A stretch of 64,000 nt of DNA from Ciborinia camelliae. Taxonomy: Eukaryota; Ascomycota; Leotiomycetes; Helotiales; Sclerotiniaceae. Under the pieces are notes generated by a model that was not told where the DNA came from, made no database searches, and saw only the letters and a program-made list of their open reading frames with translations. Of this stretch, positions 10,141 to 22,181 are shown piece after piece (the first letter of the stretch is position 1; every line of letters starts with the position of its first letter). The stretch is from the NCBI GenBank assembly GCA_025890175.1, contig JANPYM010000004.1, positions 1,061,134 through 1,125,133 on the forward strand, read 5' to 3'. The position numbers and the translations under genes are program-made.

Positions 10141-11637
10141 ATGTTAAGATCACTTCGAGGTTTGGTTGCAGGCCTCTTACCAAACAGCAATGATCCAAGC
10201 TACGAATTAATTCACACAAATGGAAATTCCTCACCGGCATCAACAACTTATGCTACCAAAGATGATACATTCTCTCAATTGAGACGATCATTCACCCGAT
10301 TCCTCTTCTTTCTCATACCCTCACCTATTCAGCGACAACTTCAACCAGCATATTTTAAGCCTCGTCGACTATATGCAACATCCTACCTTGATGGACTTCG
10401 TGGAGTTGCTTCCCTGTTCGTGTTTTTCTGTCATTTCACCGAGGAAAATGTACAATACATGATACCTTCATATGGCCTGCCAATAGGTGATCCTGTTCCA
10501 TCCTCTTTCATGCAACTTCCTTTCTTTCGAGTACTTTACAGCGGGCGACCTATGGTTCACATCTTCTTCGTTATATCTGGATTCGTTCTATCCCTGAAAC
10601 CTTTGAAGCTAGCCCGGGCACATAATCATGCTAATCTTCAAACAACTTTGTCATCATCTGTCTTCCGTCGGGGAATGCGACTTTTCTTACCTACTACCGC
10701 CTCCACGTTCATGGTTATGATATTTATTCGTATGCGCTGGGTCAGAGTGCCAGGCCTCGAGACCTTCTCCCTCCAATTCATGGACTGGATGCATGCAGTC
10801 TGGACGATAGGTTATTCTTGGGACTGGGATAAATTGTGGTGGCCAAAGTATGATGTTCACGTCTGGACCATTCCCATTGAGATGGCACAATCTATGCTTC
10901 TCTTCGTTACTATTTCCGGCTTGGCCAGATGCAAAGTTTGGATTCGTCTCTTCATGTTCGTCGTCATTATGATATATAGTCTCAAGTGTGGGCGATGGGC
11001 TGCATTTGAATTCATTGGTGGCGCACTGGTAGCAGAAGTGGGACTTATTCAACAAGCACGAGCTGAACGAAATTCCAACAAAGAGATGGATGAAGAATCT
11101 TCCAATTCATGGAAAACTTCAGCAGTTTATGCATTCTGGACCGCTAATTTTATCTTTGCTATGTGGATCGCAGGGTGGCCAAACGATAATGTACTGATGA
11201 CTCCTGGACTCAGTCGGATAGCGCCTTACACCATGGAGCCATACTGGTCTCAGAAGCGAGGGGAGGAACAGGCATTCTTTTGGTTTGCGCTAGGGGCCAT
11301 GCAGGTTGTCTTTGCATGTCAACAACTTCCTCTATTACAAAAGTTCTTCACTACTGGGCCCGCGCAATATCTTGCCAACATTTCATATGCATTATACCTG
11401 ATGCATGGACCGTTCCTCGATGTTTTTGCACATCGGTGGATGCCATATGTTTGGTGGGCCGTAGGTGGACGCGAGAATAGTGGCATGTGGTCTCGAACTT
11501 TTGCATGGTGGGGTGGGATGCTCGGGCTGGCCATACCTATTTTTTGGGCGGCGGATATTTTTTGGAGGGCCGTGGATACCCCCTCAGTAGAATTTGCAAA
11601 GTGGTTAGAGGGGAAATGTATTGTGAAAGAAGATTGA
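10141..11637 (+). CDS. Acyltransferase family 3 integral membrane protein
   Basis: Single-exon gene of 498 residues belonging to the acyltransferase-3 (OafA-like) family, which moves acyl groups from acyl-CoA onto sugars, lipids or small metabolites at a membrane. The diagnostic YLDGLRGVASLFVFFCHF lies at residues 82-99, and His98 is the expected catalytic histidine. GRPMVHIFFVISGFVLS follows as the second conserved helix, and the C-terminal half has several more hydrophobic segments, including ANISYALYLMHGPFLDVFAH, which matches the late-helix signature. About ten membrane segments are expected. The acceptor cannot be told from sequence. Its neighbours are long spacers, so there is no cluster context. 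Alternative: a role in secondary-metabolite or cell-wall acylation. Confidence 0.9.
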   Translation: MLRSLRGLVAGLLPNSNDPSYELIHTNGNSSPASTTYATKDDTFSQLRRSFTRFLFFLIPSPIQRQLQPAYFKPRRLYATSYLDGLRGVASLFVFFCHFTEENVQYMIPSYGLPIGDPVPSSFMQLPFFRVLYSGRPMVHIFFVISGFVLSLKPLKLARAHNHANLQTTLSSSVFRRGMRLFLPTTASTFMVMIFIRMRWVRVPGLETFSLQFMDWMHAVWTIGYSWDWDKLWWPKYDVHVWTIPIEMAQSMLLFVTISGLARCKVWIRLFMFVVIMIYSLKCGRWAAFEFIGGALVAEVGLIQQARAERNSNKEMDEESSNSWKTSAVYAFWTANFIFAMWIAGWPNDNVLMTPGLSRIAPYTMEPYWSQKRGEEQAFFWFALGAMQVVFACQQLPLLQKFFTTGPAQYLANISYALYLMHGPFLDVFAHRWMPYVWWAVGGRENSGMWSRTFAWWGGMLGLAIPIFWAADIFWRAVDTPSVEFAKWLEGKCIVKED

Positions 11638-12327
11638 TAATGTGGTGGAGGGGGATTGAAAAAAATATTTTTGGGGGCATTTGCAAGGCGTTCAAAGATA
11701 TCTTGGGATGTAAACTGAGGGGCGTTTTATGAATCGAGAAATTCCAAGCAAGGTATGTTTTGGACGAAATATAAGGGTAAACATGACGGCGGTATTATGT
11801 ATTATAATTATTACCAAGCGGGGAGTCAGGGTGTAGGGAAAGAGGTCGATTTGGATTCACCTCATATAGAAAATAATTTAAAGGGCTAGAATCAAACATT
11901 CAACACAAACCATTAGAGAGGGTAATGTGTAAAGTTACAACTTACAATACTGGTACTTGAGTAGGTGATGTGATGTGTGTGACATTGTGAGACATTCATG
12001 TACCTCTCAGCTGATGCGATGAGCCTCGGTAGGTACTATTTGATTATTAAGGAGGTATTCAAGAATAATCAAGATACGTACAGAAGCTTACAAGTAACAA
12101 GTGATTAGGCATTATTATTTTTCTTCGATAATAATATCTTATATCTTGTGTGATGATCCGTTCCGGGAAAGCAGGGGCGGGGGTGGGGAAGCGGCTTATA
12201 ACTAACTGGTGATTAAGTTACGGGATACGGGCCACCACCATACATATTAGCCGCCCGCTAGGTATGCCATGGGCCTATGGCTCGTGATTAGGTCGCTTCG
12301 GTTCCTGGTGAAGAATAGGTACCTAGG

Positions 12328-12360
12328 TATTGTATTGTATTGTATTGTATTGTATTGTAT
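12328..12360. repeat. (TTGTA)n pentanucleotide microsatellite
   Basis: Six perfect TTGTA units. Confidence 0.85.
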
Positions 12361-12474
12361 GTGCTTTGTGTTTATTTGTTTATTTTTTGCGGTGGTTTAT
12401 TATTTATTGTTTATTGTTTATCGTTGATTGGTTCATTGGTGGTGTACAAATCGCCCCTGAACTGTTGAAGAGTA

Positions 12475-12497
12475 ATCACATCACATCACATCACATA
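12475..12497. repeat. (TCACA)n pentanucleotide microsatellite
   Basis: Four TCACA units. Confidence 0.75.
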
Positions 12498-13625
12498 TCA
12501 TTGAAGATAGTATTCAGCTGAGAAAGGGCAAAGGGCTAATCAGCTCGTAAGCACGATACCAAGTTTGGATTGTGGTCCTATCCACGGTCCTACCGTCCTC
12601 CACTAGTGTGGGTGTGACAAGTTTGACAACCAGCTTATAAGAGAGGGTCATACCGCACTCGGGTATGTAACGGTGTAACCTTTTCGTGCAAAGCGGGGCG
12701 ATAATTCTAATGATGGGGTTATGTTGCATTATTGTATCACGCTTTTACTTCCTTGGTCTTTACCTTGTGTTACACTCCGTTTTTCTAGGGGATTGGAATG
12801 GGTCTTGAGGTGATGATGGATGGGTTCGAGAGCTGACAATATTGGGTGGGTATGTATGTATGTTCATGGTGGAGTTGTGAGTGATGGGGTGGGGTGAAGG
12901 GCTGAGATGGTTTGTGTCACTGGCGATACTTTGATCCTGGATCGTACGTTTCTACCTATAGGATTTTTCATAGGATGAGGGGTTCCACGAGGGATTTGCA
13001 TCGGGCATTACTTCCTGCATTGGTCTTTGCAGAAAGATTACGAATTTTCTGTCTAAGGTTGTACAATACTCAGTTCCCCGTTGGGCGAAGTGCACAAAGT
13101 ACACAGAGTATGCCTTAGCACGGAGTTGCATTCTTATGCTATGGACTTGTGAGGGGGGGTTAAATATGGATATTTCCCATGGACAAAATGGGGGAATGGG
13201 TGTGTCGGTACAATCATATGATCGTACATAGGTGCCGTACGAGCTGTACGGGTTGGACTACGTACCAAGTAGTACCGCAACATCCTCTACATAAGAGATC
13301 CACCTTAGCATAGTTTTATAGGAATCAAGAATCGTCATACACATACACAGCATCAAGTACTTTACACTCTGAAGCATCATCAGGTTGATACCAACAGGAT
13401 GATAAAGGGTTTGAGGAGAATCTTGTGAACAATCCGACAAAGAAAAAGAATCATTCGATTCCAAGATACCGAGATTATTTTACTGGAAAGCTTCAGGTGA
13501 ATTTTAAGAAAACCCATAGGTTATATCAGGAGCCTTCACACAAGGAGAATACCACCTCGACATACCAATCAGAACCAACATCTCAACCGACATCTCAACC
13601 ACAAGTTAAACCACAAACAACAACC

Positions 13626-16600
13626 ATGTCGGCCAAATCCTCTCCAACCCAACCCCTCTGGACCTCCGACACCTCCAAAACCAATCCAACAATTATCTCC
13701 GACATCGAGTCCGCAACTCACAGCATTCAATCAATCTTCCGTGATCTCAAATCCATCACCCCCGAAGATGCAAACACGCTCATCCAACTCTTTTCCTCGG
13801 AAATCAAAGGGGTTCAGAATGACAACACGCTTCTCCTAGAAAAAACCGTACAATTACTCTCATCTCAACCCGAAACTTCAAAGATTGGGAAAGGTTTGAC
13901 GGCGAGTTTTGTGAATACGCTTTGGGATGCCTTGCCGCACCCGCCAATGAGGAGTTTGGATAAGAAGTATAGGTATAGGGATGCGGATGGGGGGAATAAT
14001 AATATTCGGATGCCGGAACTTGGGAGGGCGGGAACGGCTTATGCGAAGAGCGTTAAGGCTGAGAGAATGGCGAAGAAGAATTTGCCTGATCCGGGAGAGC
14101 TTTTTGATGGGTTGATGAGGAGGGGAGATGGGGAGAATGGAAAGGAAGGGTTTAAGGGTAGTCAGACGGGTATTAGTAGTCAGTTGTTTTATTTGGCTAC
14201 GATTATTATTCATGATCTCTTTCTCACGGTAGGTTTTCTTGTGTTATTTTTGAGGTTTTAATTCCTGTGGTCGATGATGGCATTTTTTTTCATGGATTTG
14301 TCGAAGAGGCTAATCATGCGGAACAGGATCATGATGATATGACGAAATCAAAGACGAGTAGCTATTTGGATCTAGCTCCTCTCTATGGTTGTAATCAAGA
14401 AGAACAAAACGTGGTTCGAGCATTCGAAGATGGCAAACTCAAACCGGACTGTTTTTCTTCGAAGAGAATCTTGGGATTTCCTCCTGGCGTTGGAGTTTTC
14501 TTAATCATGTTCAACAGATTCCATAACTATGTGGTTGGGATGCTTGCTCAGTTAGTATTGCCTTGGTGTTTTTGAACCTCTTCACAAAGCCAGAGTTAAC
14601 CATTCTGAACTTAGAATCAACGATAATAACCGCTTCACGAAACCCAAATCAGATGCGGAAAAATCTGCATTTGATAAATATGATAATGATCTGTTTCAAA
14701 CTGGTAGACTTATCACTTGTGGTTTATACATCAATATCGTCTTGAAAGATTATGTTCGAACGATCCTAAATCTCAATCGCACGACTTCGAAATGGGATTT
14801 AGATCCGAGAGTTGAGGAGACGAAGAATCTTTTGAATAAGCCTGCTGCTGAGGGCGTTGGGAATCAGGTCTCTGCTGAATTTAATTTGAGTACGCTCCAT
14901 ACGCTTTCCTTGAGAAATCTATAAATATAGAGAACTGACAAGATCAAGTCTACCGCTGGCACTCCGCCATCTCCCAAAGGGACGAAAAATGGACCGAAGA
15001 AGAATACGCTAGACTCTTCCCCAACAAAAACCCCTCGGATGTCACGCTCCCCGAACTTCTCAGAGCTCTCCATAAATTGGAAGCAGAGCTTCCTACCGAT
15101 CCTTCTCAACGCCCCTTCGCAGATCTTACTCGTCTATCTAATGGATCGTATGATGACGAATCCCTCGTATCAATTTTCCAATCCTCAGTAGAAGACCTCT
15201 CCGGTGCTTTCGGTGCCTCTAACGTCCCACCTATCATGCGCTCCATCGAAATTCTCTCCATTATTCAGAGCCGTTCTTGGAATATGTGCACGCTGAATGA
15301 ATTTCGCTCGTTCGTAGGATTGACACCTCATCAATCGTTTGCGGATATAAACCCGGATCCGATCATCGCGAAAAGACTAAAGGAATTCTATGGGAGTCCC
15401 GATGACGTGGAATTTTACCCGGGTGTGGTGGTTGAGAAAATAAAACCGCCCATGGTGCCAGGCAGTGGGTTGTGTACGGGGTATAGTATCAGCTATAGTA
15501 TTTTGAGTGATGCGGTGGGGTTGGTTAGGGGGGATAGGTTTTACACTACGGATTATACACCAGATAGTCTGACAAATTGGGGGTTCGTTTCCTTCGTCCC
15601 TTTTCCCTTACTCCTTTCCTTACATGCCCCCCCAATATTGAAACAATCACTAACATAGCCAACTAGATACAACGAAGTGCAATTTGACACGGATATCGAT
15701 GATGGCGCTGTACTTTACAAACTAGTCCTCCGAGCTTTCCCAAACTATTTTCAGGGCAATTCTATCTACGCACATTTTCCGTTTGTAACACCTCAAGTTA
15801 ATCTCGAGATCCAAAAGAGCTTGGGGAGAGAGAGCTTGTATAGTTGGGAGGTACCGAAGAAGAAGGCAGAGATGTTGAACGTGGAAAGTTGGGAGGAATG
15901 TAAGGGGATTTTGGAGGATTCGGTTAACTGGAAGGCTTGTTGACCCCTTTCATTTCTTCATGATGACGTTATTAACTTTCTTGGAAGAAAGGTTGCTGAT
16001 TATTTGTGGAATAGGTAACATGGGGTCCAGCAATTTCTCTCCTAACTTCACACACATCATCATCCAGCCTTGCAAAACCCAACACCCCACAACCTATCCC
16101 CCCTTTCTGTCTTGCAGGCGACGCAGCCCCAAATGCTACTTCTCGTTCTCTCGTAACATCCTCTTTCTATGATCTTCCCACCGATCATGGTCACAAAAAT
16201 GATAAAGAGTTTCCTGATTGGTCATCTGCCATCAACCAATTCTACACCGACAACACGGCCGATTTGTTTGAGAAACATAAGGTGCTCATTCCAACCATTA
16301 CTACTTCTAACAATGCCAATGGAAACGGAAATGCTAATGGGAACGCACACGCTAATGGGAATGGAAATGGAAATGGAAATGCCACGTACACAAAAAGCTA
16401 CAGGATTGATCTCGTAAGCGACATCATAAACCGAGTGTTCACCCGTTTCGCCGCCGGCGTCTTCGATATCCCTCTTAAACTCGGGATGGGCAATACAGTC
16501 GACGTGAACGTAATCACAGATACCGAAGACGGATACACCGAAGAGCAGTTATACGAGACTCTTTCCATCTGTTTTATATGCATCTTCATGAATCTCGACG

Positions 16601-17675
16601 TGACGAAATCTTTCGCCGTTGAGCAAGGAGCTCGAGCGGCAGCGAAGAAAGTCGGCGATATTTTGATGGCAAATGCGAAAGCGGGAAAGTTGGGAGAAGC
16701 GGTAGAGGGGTTGAAAGGGAAATTGCATAGTTTGTTTCATGATGATAAAACCGAGAGACGGGTGGAAAATGCAGTGGAGAGGGAGAAGGAGAGGTTACGT
16801 TTGAAGGGGTATGGGAGGGAAATGGTGGAGAGGTTTGTGGATGGCGGAAAGAAGGTGGGCTGGGGTCTTGAGAGGGTGGTCTGGGAACAGATGTTTGTGC
16901 ACTCTTTTACTTTTCATATCCTTCCTTTTCTTCACCCGATACCTCTTTTCCATAATCCTATTCCCATCCATCAAAATATGTTGCTAATTCGGCTCGCACA
17001 GTCTTCCAACCTCAACAGCAGGGGTGGCAAATCAATCACAGCTCCTCTCCCAAGTCCTAGACTACTACCTTAGTGATGCCGGAAAATCACACCTCCCACA
17101 ACTTTATACTCTTGCGCATGAGAGCACCAAGGAAGCTGATGATTTGTTATTACGCTAGTATGTTTTCTTCCCCGTTTCGTCCCTTTCCCTTTCCATCTTC
17201 CTATCCACAAACAAAGAAATAAAACTAACACCCACCCCAAAGTTTCCTCGAAGCAGCCAGAATTCACGGTTCCGTCGCGGTCTTCAGAATCTACGACCCA
17301 CCCCAAAGCAGGACGGAAACCAGCACACCAACAGCCATTACACCCCCCAAACCAACCCCAGGAACCATCGCTCTCCTCAACCTCCCATCAGCTCACCTGG
17401 ACGCCAAAATGTTCCCCTCGCCGCAGGACGTAGATCTCGAGAGGCGCATGGAGAGTTACTTGATGTTTGGGTGGGGGAGACATAGTTGCATTGGGAGAGA
17501 CGCGGGGTTGGCGGGCATGGTGAGGGTATTTAAGAGTATTGTTGGCCTTGGGAACTTGAGATTCGAGGCGGGCATGAAGACGGTCGAGACCGAGGTGGGG
17601 ATGGGGTATCTGGATGGGGAGTGGGGGGCTGTGGGACCGTTTCCGACGGGGTTGAGGGTTGTGTGGGATGAGTAG
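13626..17675 (+). CDS. ppoA: Psi-factor-producing oxygenase (fatty acid dioxygenase-P450 fusion, PpoA type)
   Basis: Bifunctional oxylipin enzyme: an N-terminal haem peroxidase-like dioxygenase makes a hydroperoxide of linoleic/oleic acid, and a C-terminal P450 isomerises it to a diol. Such oxylipins control sporulation and development. Eight exons: 13626-14228, 14327-14550, 14615-14889, 14949-15582, 15667-15934, 16015-16892, 17002-17157, 17243-17675; 1156 residues, all phases consistent. IIHDLFLT carries the distal histidine (H196); KTSSYLDLAPLYG follows; YRWH places the catalytic tyrosine at Y369 and the proximal histidine at H372, within a few residues of the published PpoA positions. In the P450 half, ANQSQ is the I-helix Asn/Gln motif, LEAAR at 1015-1019 is the ExxR motif, and FGWGRHSCIG puts the haem cysteine at C1095, so the P450 is not of the PpoC (Cys-less) kind. 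Oddities: intron 5 begins with GC (GCTTGT), and an Asn/Gly repeat interrupts the inter-domain region. Confidence 0.93.
16309..16383 (+). repeat. In-frame (AATGGA)n hexanucleotide repeat encoding Asn/Gly/Ala
   Basis: Imperfect AAYGGN hexamers within exon 6 of the oxygenase encode about 24 residues of alternating Asn and Gly with some Ala. The repeat sits between the dioxygenase and P450 domains, so its length could vary without touching either active site. Confidence 0.8.
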
Positions 17676-18513
17676 GGAAGTTGTAACTTGTGAGCTGGAT
17701 GGGGGAATGGGGGTTTTACTGTTTTTTTTTTGTTTTTTTATGAGATCACTCTTTTTTTTTTGGATACGGTGGGATTTTGGGACTCGGTGACGGGATATAA
17801 TATGTTAGTTATTATTTAGCAATCTCGATCCTGCAAATTCACCATTCCCAAAAGCGCATCATTCCTCTCTCTCAACGGAATTTCTAATGTCGTACTATTC
17901 TATAACATTATATGATACCACTCCATCGAATTTCAGTATGCCTGAAGTTTTTGCTTTTTTTTTGTTTGGCTCTATTTTCAGAGGGAGGGCTTGTTTGTGT
18001 CTGTCTTCTGGAGAACTGTTTTTTTCTTCCTGATTTCGAGGGGTTGTGTATGGGCGTGGAGTTTCGTTTCGAGCGAGTTGGAGGAAAGAATGAGATAGTA
18101 TGGGATGTGTGATTTGCGTGGTTCTTTGCGCGGATGTTGGGATGAGAGGGGATGAGAGGGGAGAATATGGTTAAAGTGAAGAGGGGATACATACCTACTA
18201 CCTTTGGTTGTGAGTGGAATGATAGAATAATAGACATAGAAATTAGATACCAGGCAGGAAGTGAGAGGTGGGACGAATTCGTAGATGTTATACATATTAT
18301 ATATAAATTAGGTACCTATATATACATTATATACAGTGATAAAACACCTATTGAACGCCTGTCCTCTAAGTAAAAAACGCCACTCAAAACTACCTAATTA
18401 CCGCCAAATACATGTACTTTTTGATTGCCCCCATTCATGACTCATTAGACGTTACTCATAAAGACCCCGATCCCAATTTTTTGTTCCCTCCGTATCCAGA
18501 TAGCCCCCCATTT
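17676..18513. other. Convergent 3' intergenic region
   Basis: Between the oxygenase (plus) and the MFS transporter (minus), both ending here. Contains several T8-T9 homopolymers (17721-17760, 17952-17961). No gene seen. Confidence 0.45.
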
Positions 18514-20025
18514 TTAAAATATAACATTCCATTTCCATCCCCCACCGTATCCCCTTGCACATGCCATTGCAAGCGCACTAGCACCATAACATAAACCAGT
18601 GAATAAAATCAACCCCCAATATGCACCATCGCAAGCCTCAATCAAGGCTCCAGCAAGCGGAACACCAGTTAAACAGCCAATGCTGACTACTGAATAACAA
18701 GTCGCATAATATCGACCATAATCTTTGGTTTCGCATAATTGGCCTACGCAAACAGGCGTTAAACCGACGTTGCAACCACTTGCGAAGCCAATCCCTATGG
18801 CGGAGCAAATCAAACCCGGGTAAGTGTTTCCAAAAGGAAGCCAGATGGCGAAGCAGGCAAAGACAGTAAGAGATAGTGCTATAATAATGGTATTGAATCG
18901 ACCAAGTTTATCGGAAAGTAAACCTGGCAAGAAACGACCAAAAACAGATGCAGCAGACATAATGGGTAGAGATTGATAGGAGATGGCCGTAGGGAATCCT
19001 TGATAGAGAGCGTAAGATGTGATATAGGTGACTGGGAGGAAGAATGCCCATTCAAGAAGGTAAACGCCTAGTACAGTGAAGGCGAATGCCGGCTTTTTGA
19101 AGATTTTAACATCTGGGTGAGGGCTTTGAGCCGTTTGTGAACGAGGAAGACGAGGTTTAATAAGGACATTGGCTATAACGGTGACGAAAACGAAGATAAA
19201 TCCCATTACTCGCATTGTCCAAGAGAACTGAATATGAATCGCTTAGTAATGAACTGTGCAACATAGTGAAGTTTGGGGAGAGGGCATGCTTACACCAATC
19301 TTTGGGATGAGGTTTTCCATGAGAAGTGGAAATACCACCCCTCCAACTGCGCCTCCAGTAGCTGCGATACCTGTTGCATTTCCACGCTTCTTATTGAACC
19401 AGTGACCAATGACTGCAACTGACGGCGTAAAGGTGAGCGAACTGGCAAAACCACCAAGTATGCTGAATACAACAATCCACTGCCAGTACTCTTGGAATCA
19501 TTAGCTTTTTTATGTATTCTTTGGGGGTGTGTTTGACAACTTACCAGTACACTCTCCAAATAGAAAGACTGAAAGAACGAGTAAAATGCTTCCCGGTAGG
19601 ACCAAATATCTTGGTCCATAGACATCAAATGCAGGTCCAATATAAATGCCACCGATGAACAAAATGAATGAATAAAGGGAGAAGATCCATCCAATTTGCG
19701 AATCAGAATATGATGCCAACTGGTTCGTAGCCAGGTAGGCTTGAAATGAACCTGTGGAATTCATAATACCGAAACTGCAAAACATGCCACACCATGATCC
19801 AAAGACCACTAGCCAAGCTTGCAATCCACCCTCGGGGTAGTTATATTCATCATCAGAATCCGAATCGGAAGACTCATCTGCAAGTGGATTGGGAATTGGA
19901 GTACAGGTAATGATGATCTCTTTCTCCTTCTCTTTCTCTTGTCCTAGAGCTCTAACTATAGAGTCCTCATTGAAATTCTGTTCGAGATCACCTCTTGAAG
20001 GGAATTTGGCCTCCGAGTAGTCCAT
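18514..20025 (-). CDS. MFS transporter, monocarboxylate porter-like (MCT family)
   Basis: Twelve-helix plasma-membrane carrier resembling fungal monocarboxylate/riboflavin-type permeases; substrate not predictable. Exons 19545-20025, 19294-19490 and 18514-19227 give 463 residues (introns of 54 and 66 nt, in phase). The N-terminus is cytosolic and very acidic ([12 protein letters not shown]) and leads into [16 protein letters not shown], the entry motif of this family. [16 protein letters not shown] after the first intron and [18 protein letters not shown] (the loop 4-5 signature) confirm the class; the second half starts with RVMGF and contains SDKLGRFN between helices 8 and 9. The start at 20025 is chosen because upstream in-frame codons (to 20217) look like untranslated leader. 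Confidence 0.9.
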
Positions 20026-20979
20026 GGTATGCTGAGTGCCGAGGGAGACTTCCTGTGTGCTTTCGACGTGGATGTGATGTGTTGAGGTAAAATTAAAAGG
20101 AATAACCACTTGATATATGATACATGCGCCAGGGTAACTCAGGTTGAGTGAGACTCTCTCCTGGTTGTCAATGCCCAATGCTACGATACAGCTTAACTGA
20201 ACATCAACCCCTTGCAAATCTAGCCCTCCTTCCCAGAGCCGATAGCAAATATACTCTCAGAGCGTGATCACTATAAAGCTCCATATTGCACACACTAATG
20301 GCTTGAAAATGCTAGCTCGTGAGTCGTGAAAGCAACATACTCGAAGAAACTTGCCAAACTCAAAATCTGGAACATCATCCGCAGTTCCTAGGCATTGCTT
20401 CGAACGCTCTGGAGCACGAGGTTGGGCTTATGTTCCTCGTGATACCCAAAATAGTGAAAACATTAGATGAAATTGCGTTAAAGAGAAGAAAAAATTTGAA
20501 GAAAAAGAAGAAAAAAACGAAATGATTCTCCACCATTGCGGTCAGCGGGGAAGGTTAATAGCTCACCGTGAGCCTGTCCTGGTAGTCTTGTTGGGCCTTT
20601 ATGGGGCGGGAGAGGTTACCAATTCGGATAATCAATGCGCATTTCAATAAACAATATGGAGATCGTTTCATTTCAACGGTACCGATTGGGTTCTTGGATT
20701 CTTGGATTGTATCCATTTTCTTATTATACACCTAGAGAAAGTTAACAATCCGATGTGAAAATACTTAATGGTACTTGGACTGATGTTTCGGAGGTAACAA
20801 ATATGTTGTTGTCGTTGTCGTTGGTGTTGGTGTTTTTGTTTTTGTTTGAGGGAGAAAATAAAAAAGATTGAGAATGAGAATGATTTGGCGATACCCGCGA
20901 ACTCTAAGTAACCTTGAACCCTAAAAGTAGAACCTATAGTGGAATTAATTCTCGGCGGAAGTTTCTCCGGATTGTCTTT

Positions 20980-21020
20980 CATCTCCATCTCTATCTCTAT
21001 CTCTAATCTCCATCTCCATC
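20980..21020. repeat. (TATCTC/CATCTC)n pyrimidine-rich repeat
   Basis: Hexanucleotide repeat with C/T imbalance. Confidence 0.7.
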
Positions 21021-21114
21021 CCGTCGCTGGCATCTCTAATCATTTCTCCATTGATCTTCATCCTCATCTTCATTTGAATTTTGGATGGAAATTTATCGAC
21101 ATACCCATCATCCA

Positions 21115-21170
21115 TCCTATGATTCCTATGCTTCCTATGCTTCCTATGCTTCCTATGCTTCCTATGATTC
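21115..21170. repeat. (TTCCTATGC)n nine-bp minisatellite
   Basis: Five to six near-perfect 9-bp units, the longest repeat unit among the simple arrays here. Confidence 0.8.
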
Positions 21171-22121
21171 CTCTCCCATCCCCCCCTACATGATGATTGC
21201 CCAAGCTTCATTTTCCTTAAATCTCAATGTCTCATATTCTCATATATGATATGCCTCCCTAAGTTATAACAACGTGTCCAGTGTCCACTGTCTATAAAAT
21301 CAATCAGCACAACCGAGGAAGAGCTTTTTTCCCATGCAGACTGCAGTCCATCATCCATCATCCAGACTCCATTCTCCAGTAGTAGGACATGCATCATGCA
21401 TCATGCACCATACATGCATGCCCCCCTCAAGTGATTTGTTCTAGAATGGCCAGATATTAATCCCTCTATTGGGCTAGAAGTCTTGGGAAGCGCTTAAAAG
21501 TTTAAGACGGATCGGGGTCGTGCACAAGCCGTTCTTGGTTGTGGGGATAATCATGATAATGATAATAATGATAATAATAATAATGGTAAGTGGTAACATT
21601 ATCATACATTGCTTATTATTATTGAACGGTGAATCATTGAACCACGGTTGAAACTTGAAAGTTTACTGTCAACGTATGTCCACTTAGCTCTGGGCACGAT
21701 CGGTGTGGAATAGTTAGAACTTGGGTACTACTACTGTACGGAGTAGGAGTAGTACTTACTGTGTGTCCGTGTGGAAAAGGCAAAAAAGTATAAAAAAAAA
21801 CCAAAAAGCCAAAAAGTTTCCAGTTCTCAATTATAAATTTATAAAATAGGGGTATGTACCTACAGGTTACTACCTACTAACTACTACCTACCTACAGGCT
21901 ACAACAGCACCGGTTATTATTTGCTTCGGGGCTCATTTATTCTGTAGTGGAGCCCTGTGGAGGCCTTGGCTAAGTTTGCTCCCGCATTACAATTTACTTA
22001 CTTTACCAGTGTACAGAGTAAGCTTAAAATTATTGTCGGCCCCAGTGGAGAACTTTTTTTTTTCTCCCAGTAGTGGATTATTCTGGAACTTCTTCCCAAG
22101 TGACCAGACGGCAGGGCCGCG

Positions 22122-22181
22122 CAGGCAAGTCAACAAGTCAACCTGCCAACCTGTCAACCTGTCAAACTGCCAACCTGTCAA
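22122..22181. repeat. CAACCTGTCAA-type short tandem repeat
   Basis: Interleaved units of CAACCTGCC and CAACCTGTC. A related array, TAACCTGTTTGACCTGTT, is found at 57472-57503. Confidence 0.7.

Larger units (their letters stand above)
11638..13625. other. Intergenic region upstream of the ppo gene
   Basis: Nearly 2 kb without a convincing gene. It holds two microsatellites, and its last ~200 bases are the likely 5' leader of the oxygenase gene. The open frame continues upstream of the chosen oxygenase ATG to 13425, but that part is Lys/Thr/Gln-rich and has no upstream ATG. Confidence 0.45.

Noticed and set aside
21115..22181. CRISPR-like arrays from the regular short repeats
   Set aside because: Units are 9-11 bp with no unique spacers, in a eukaryotic genome; they are minisatellites.
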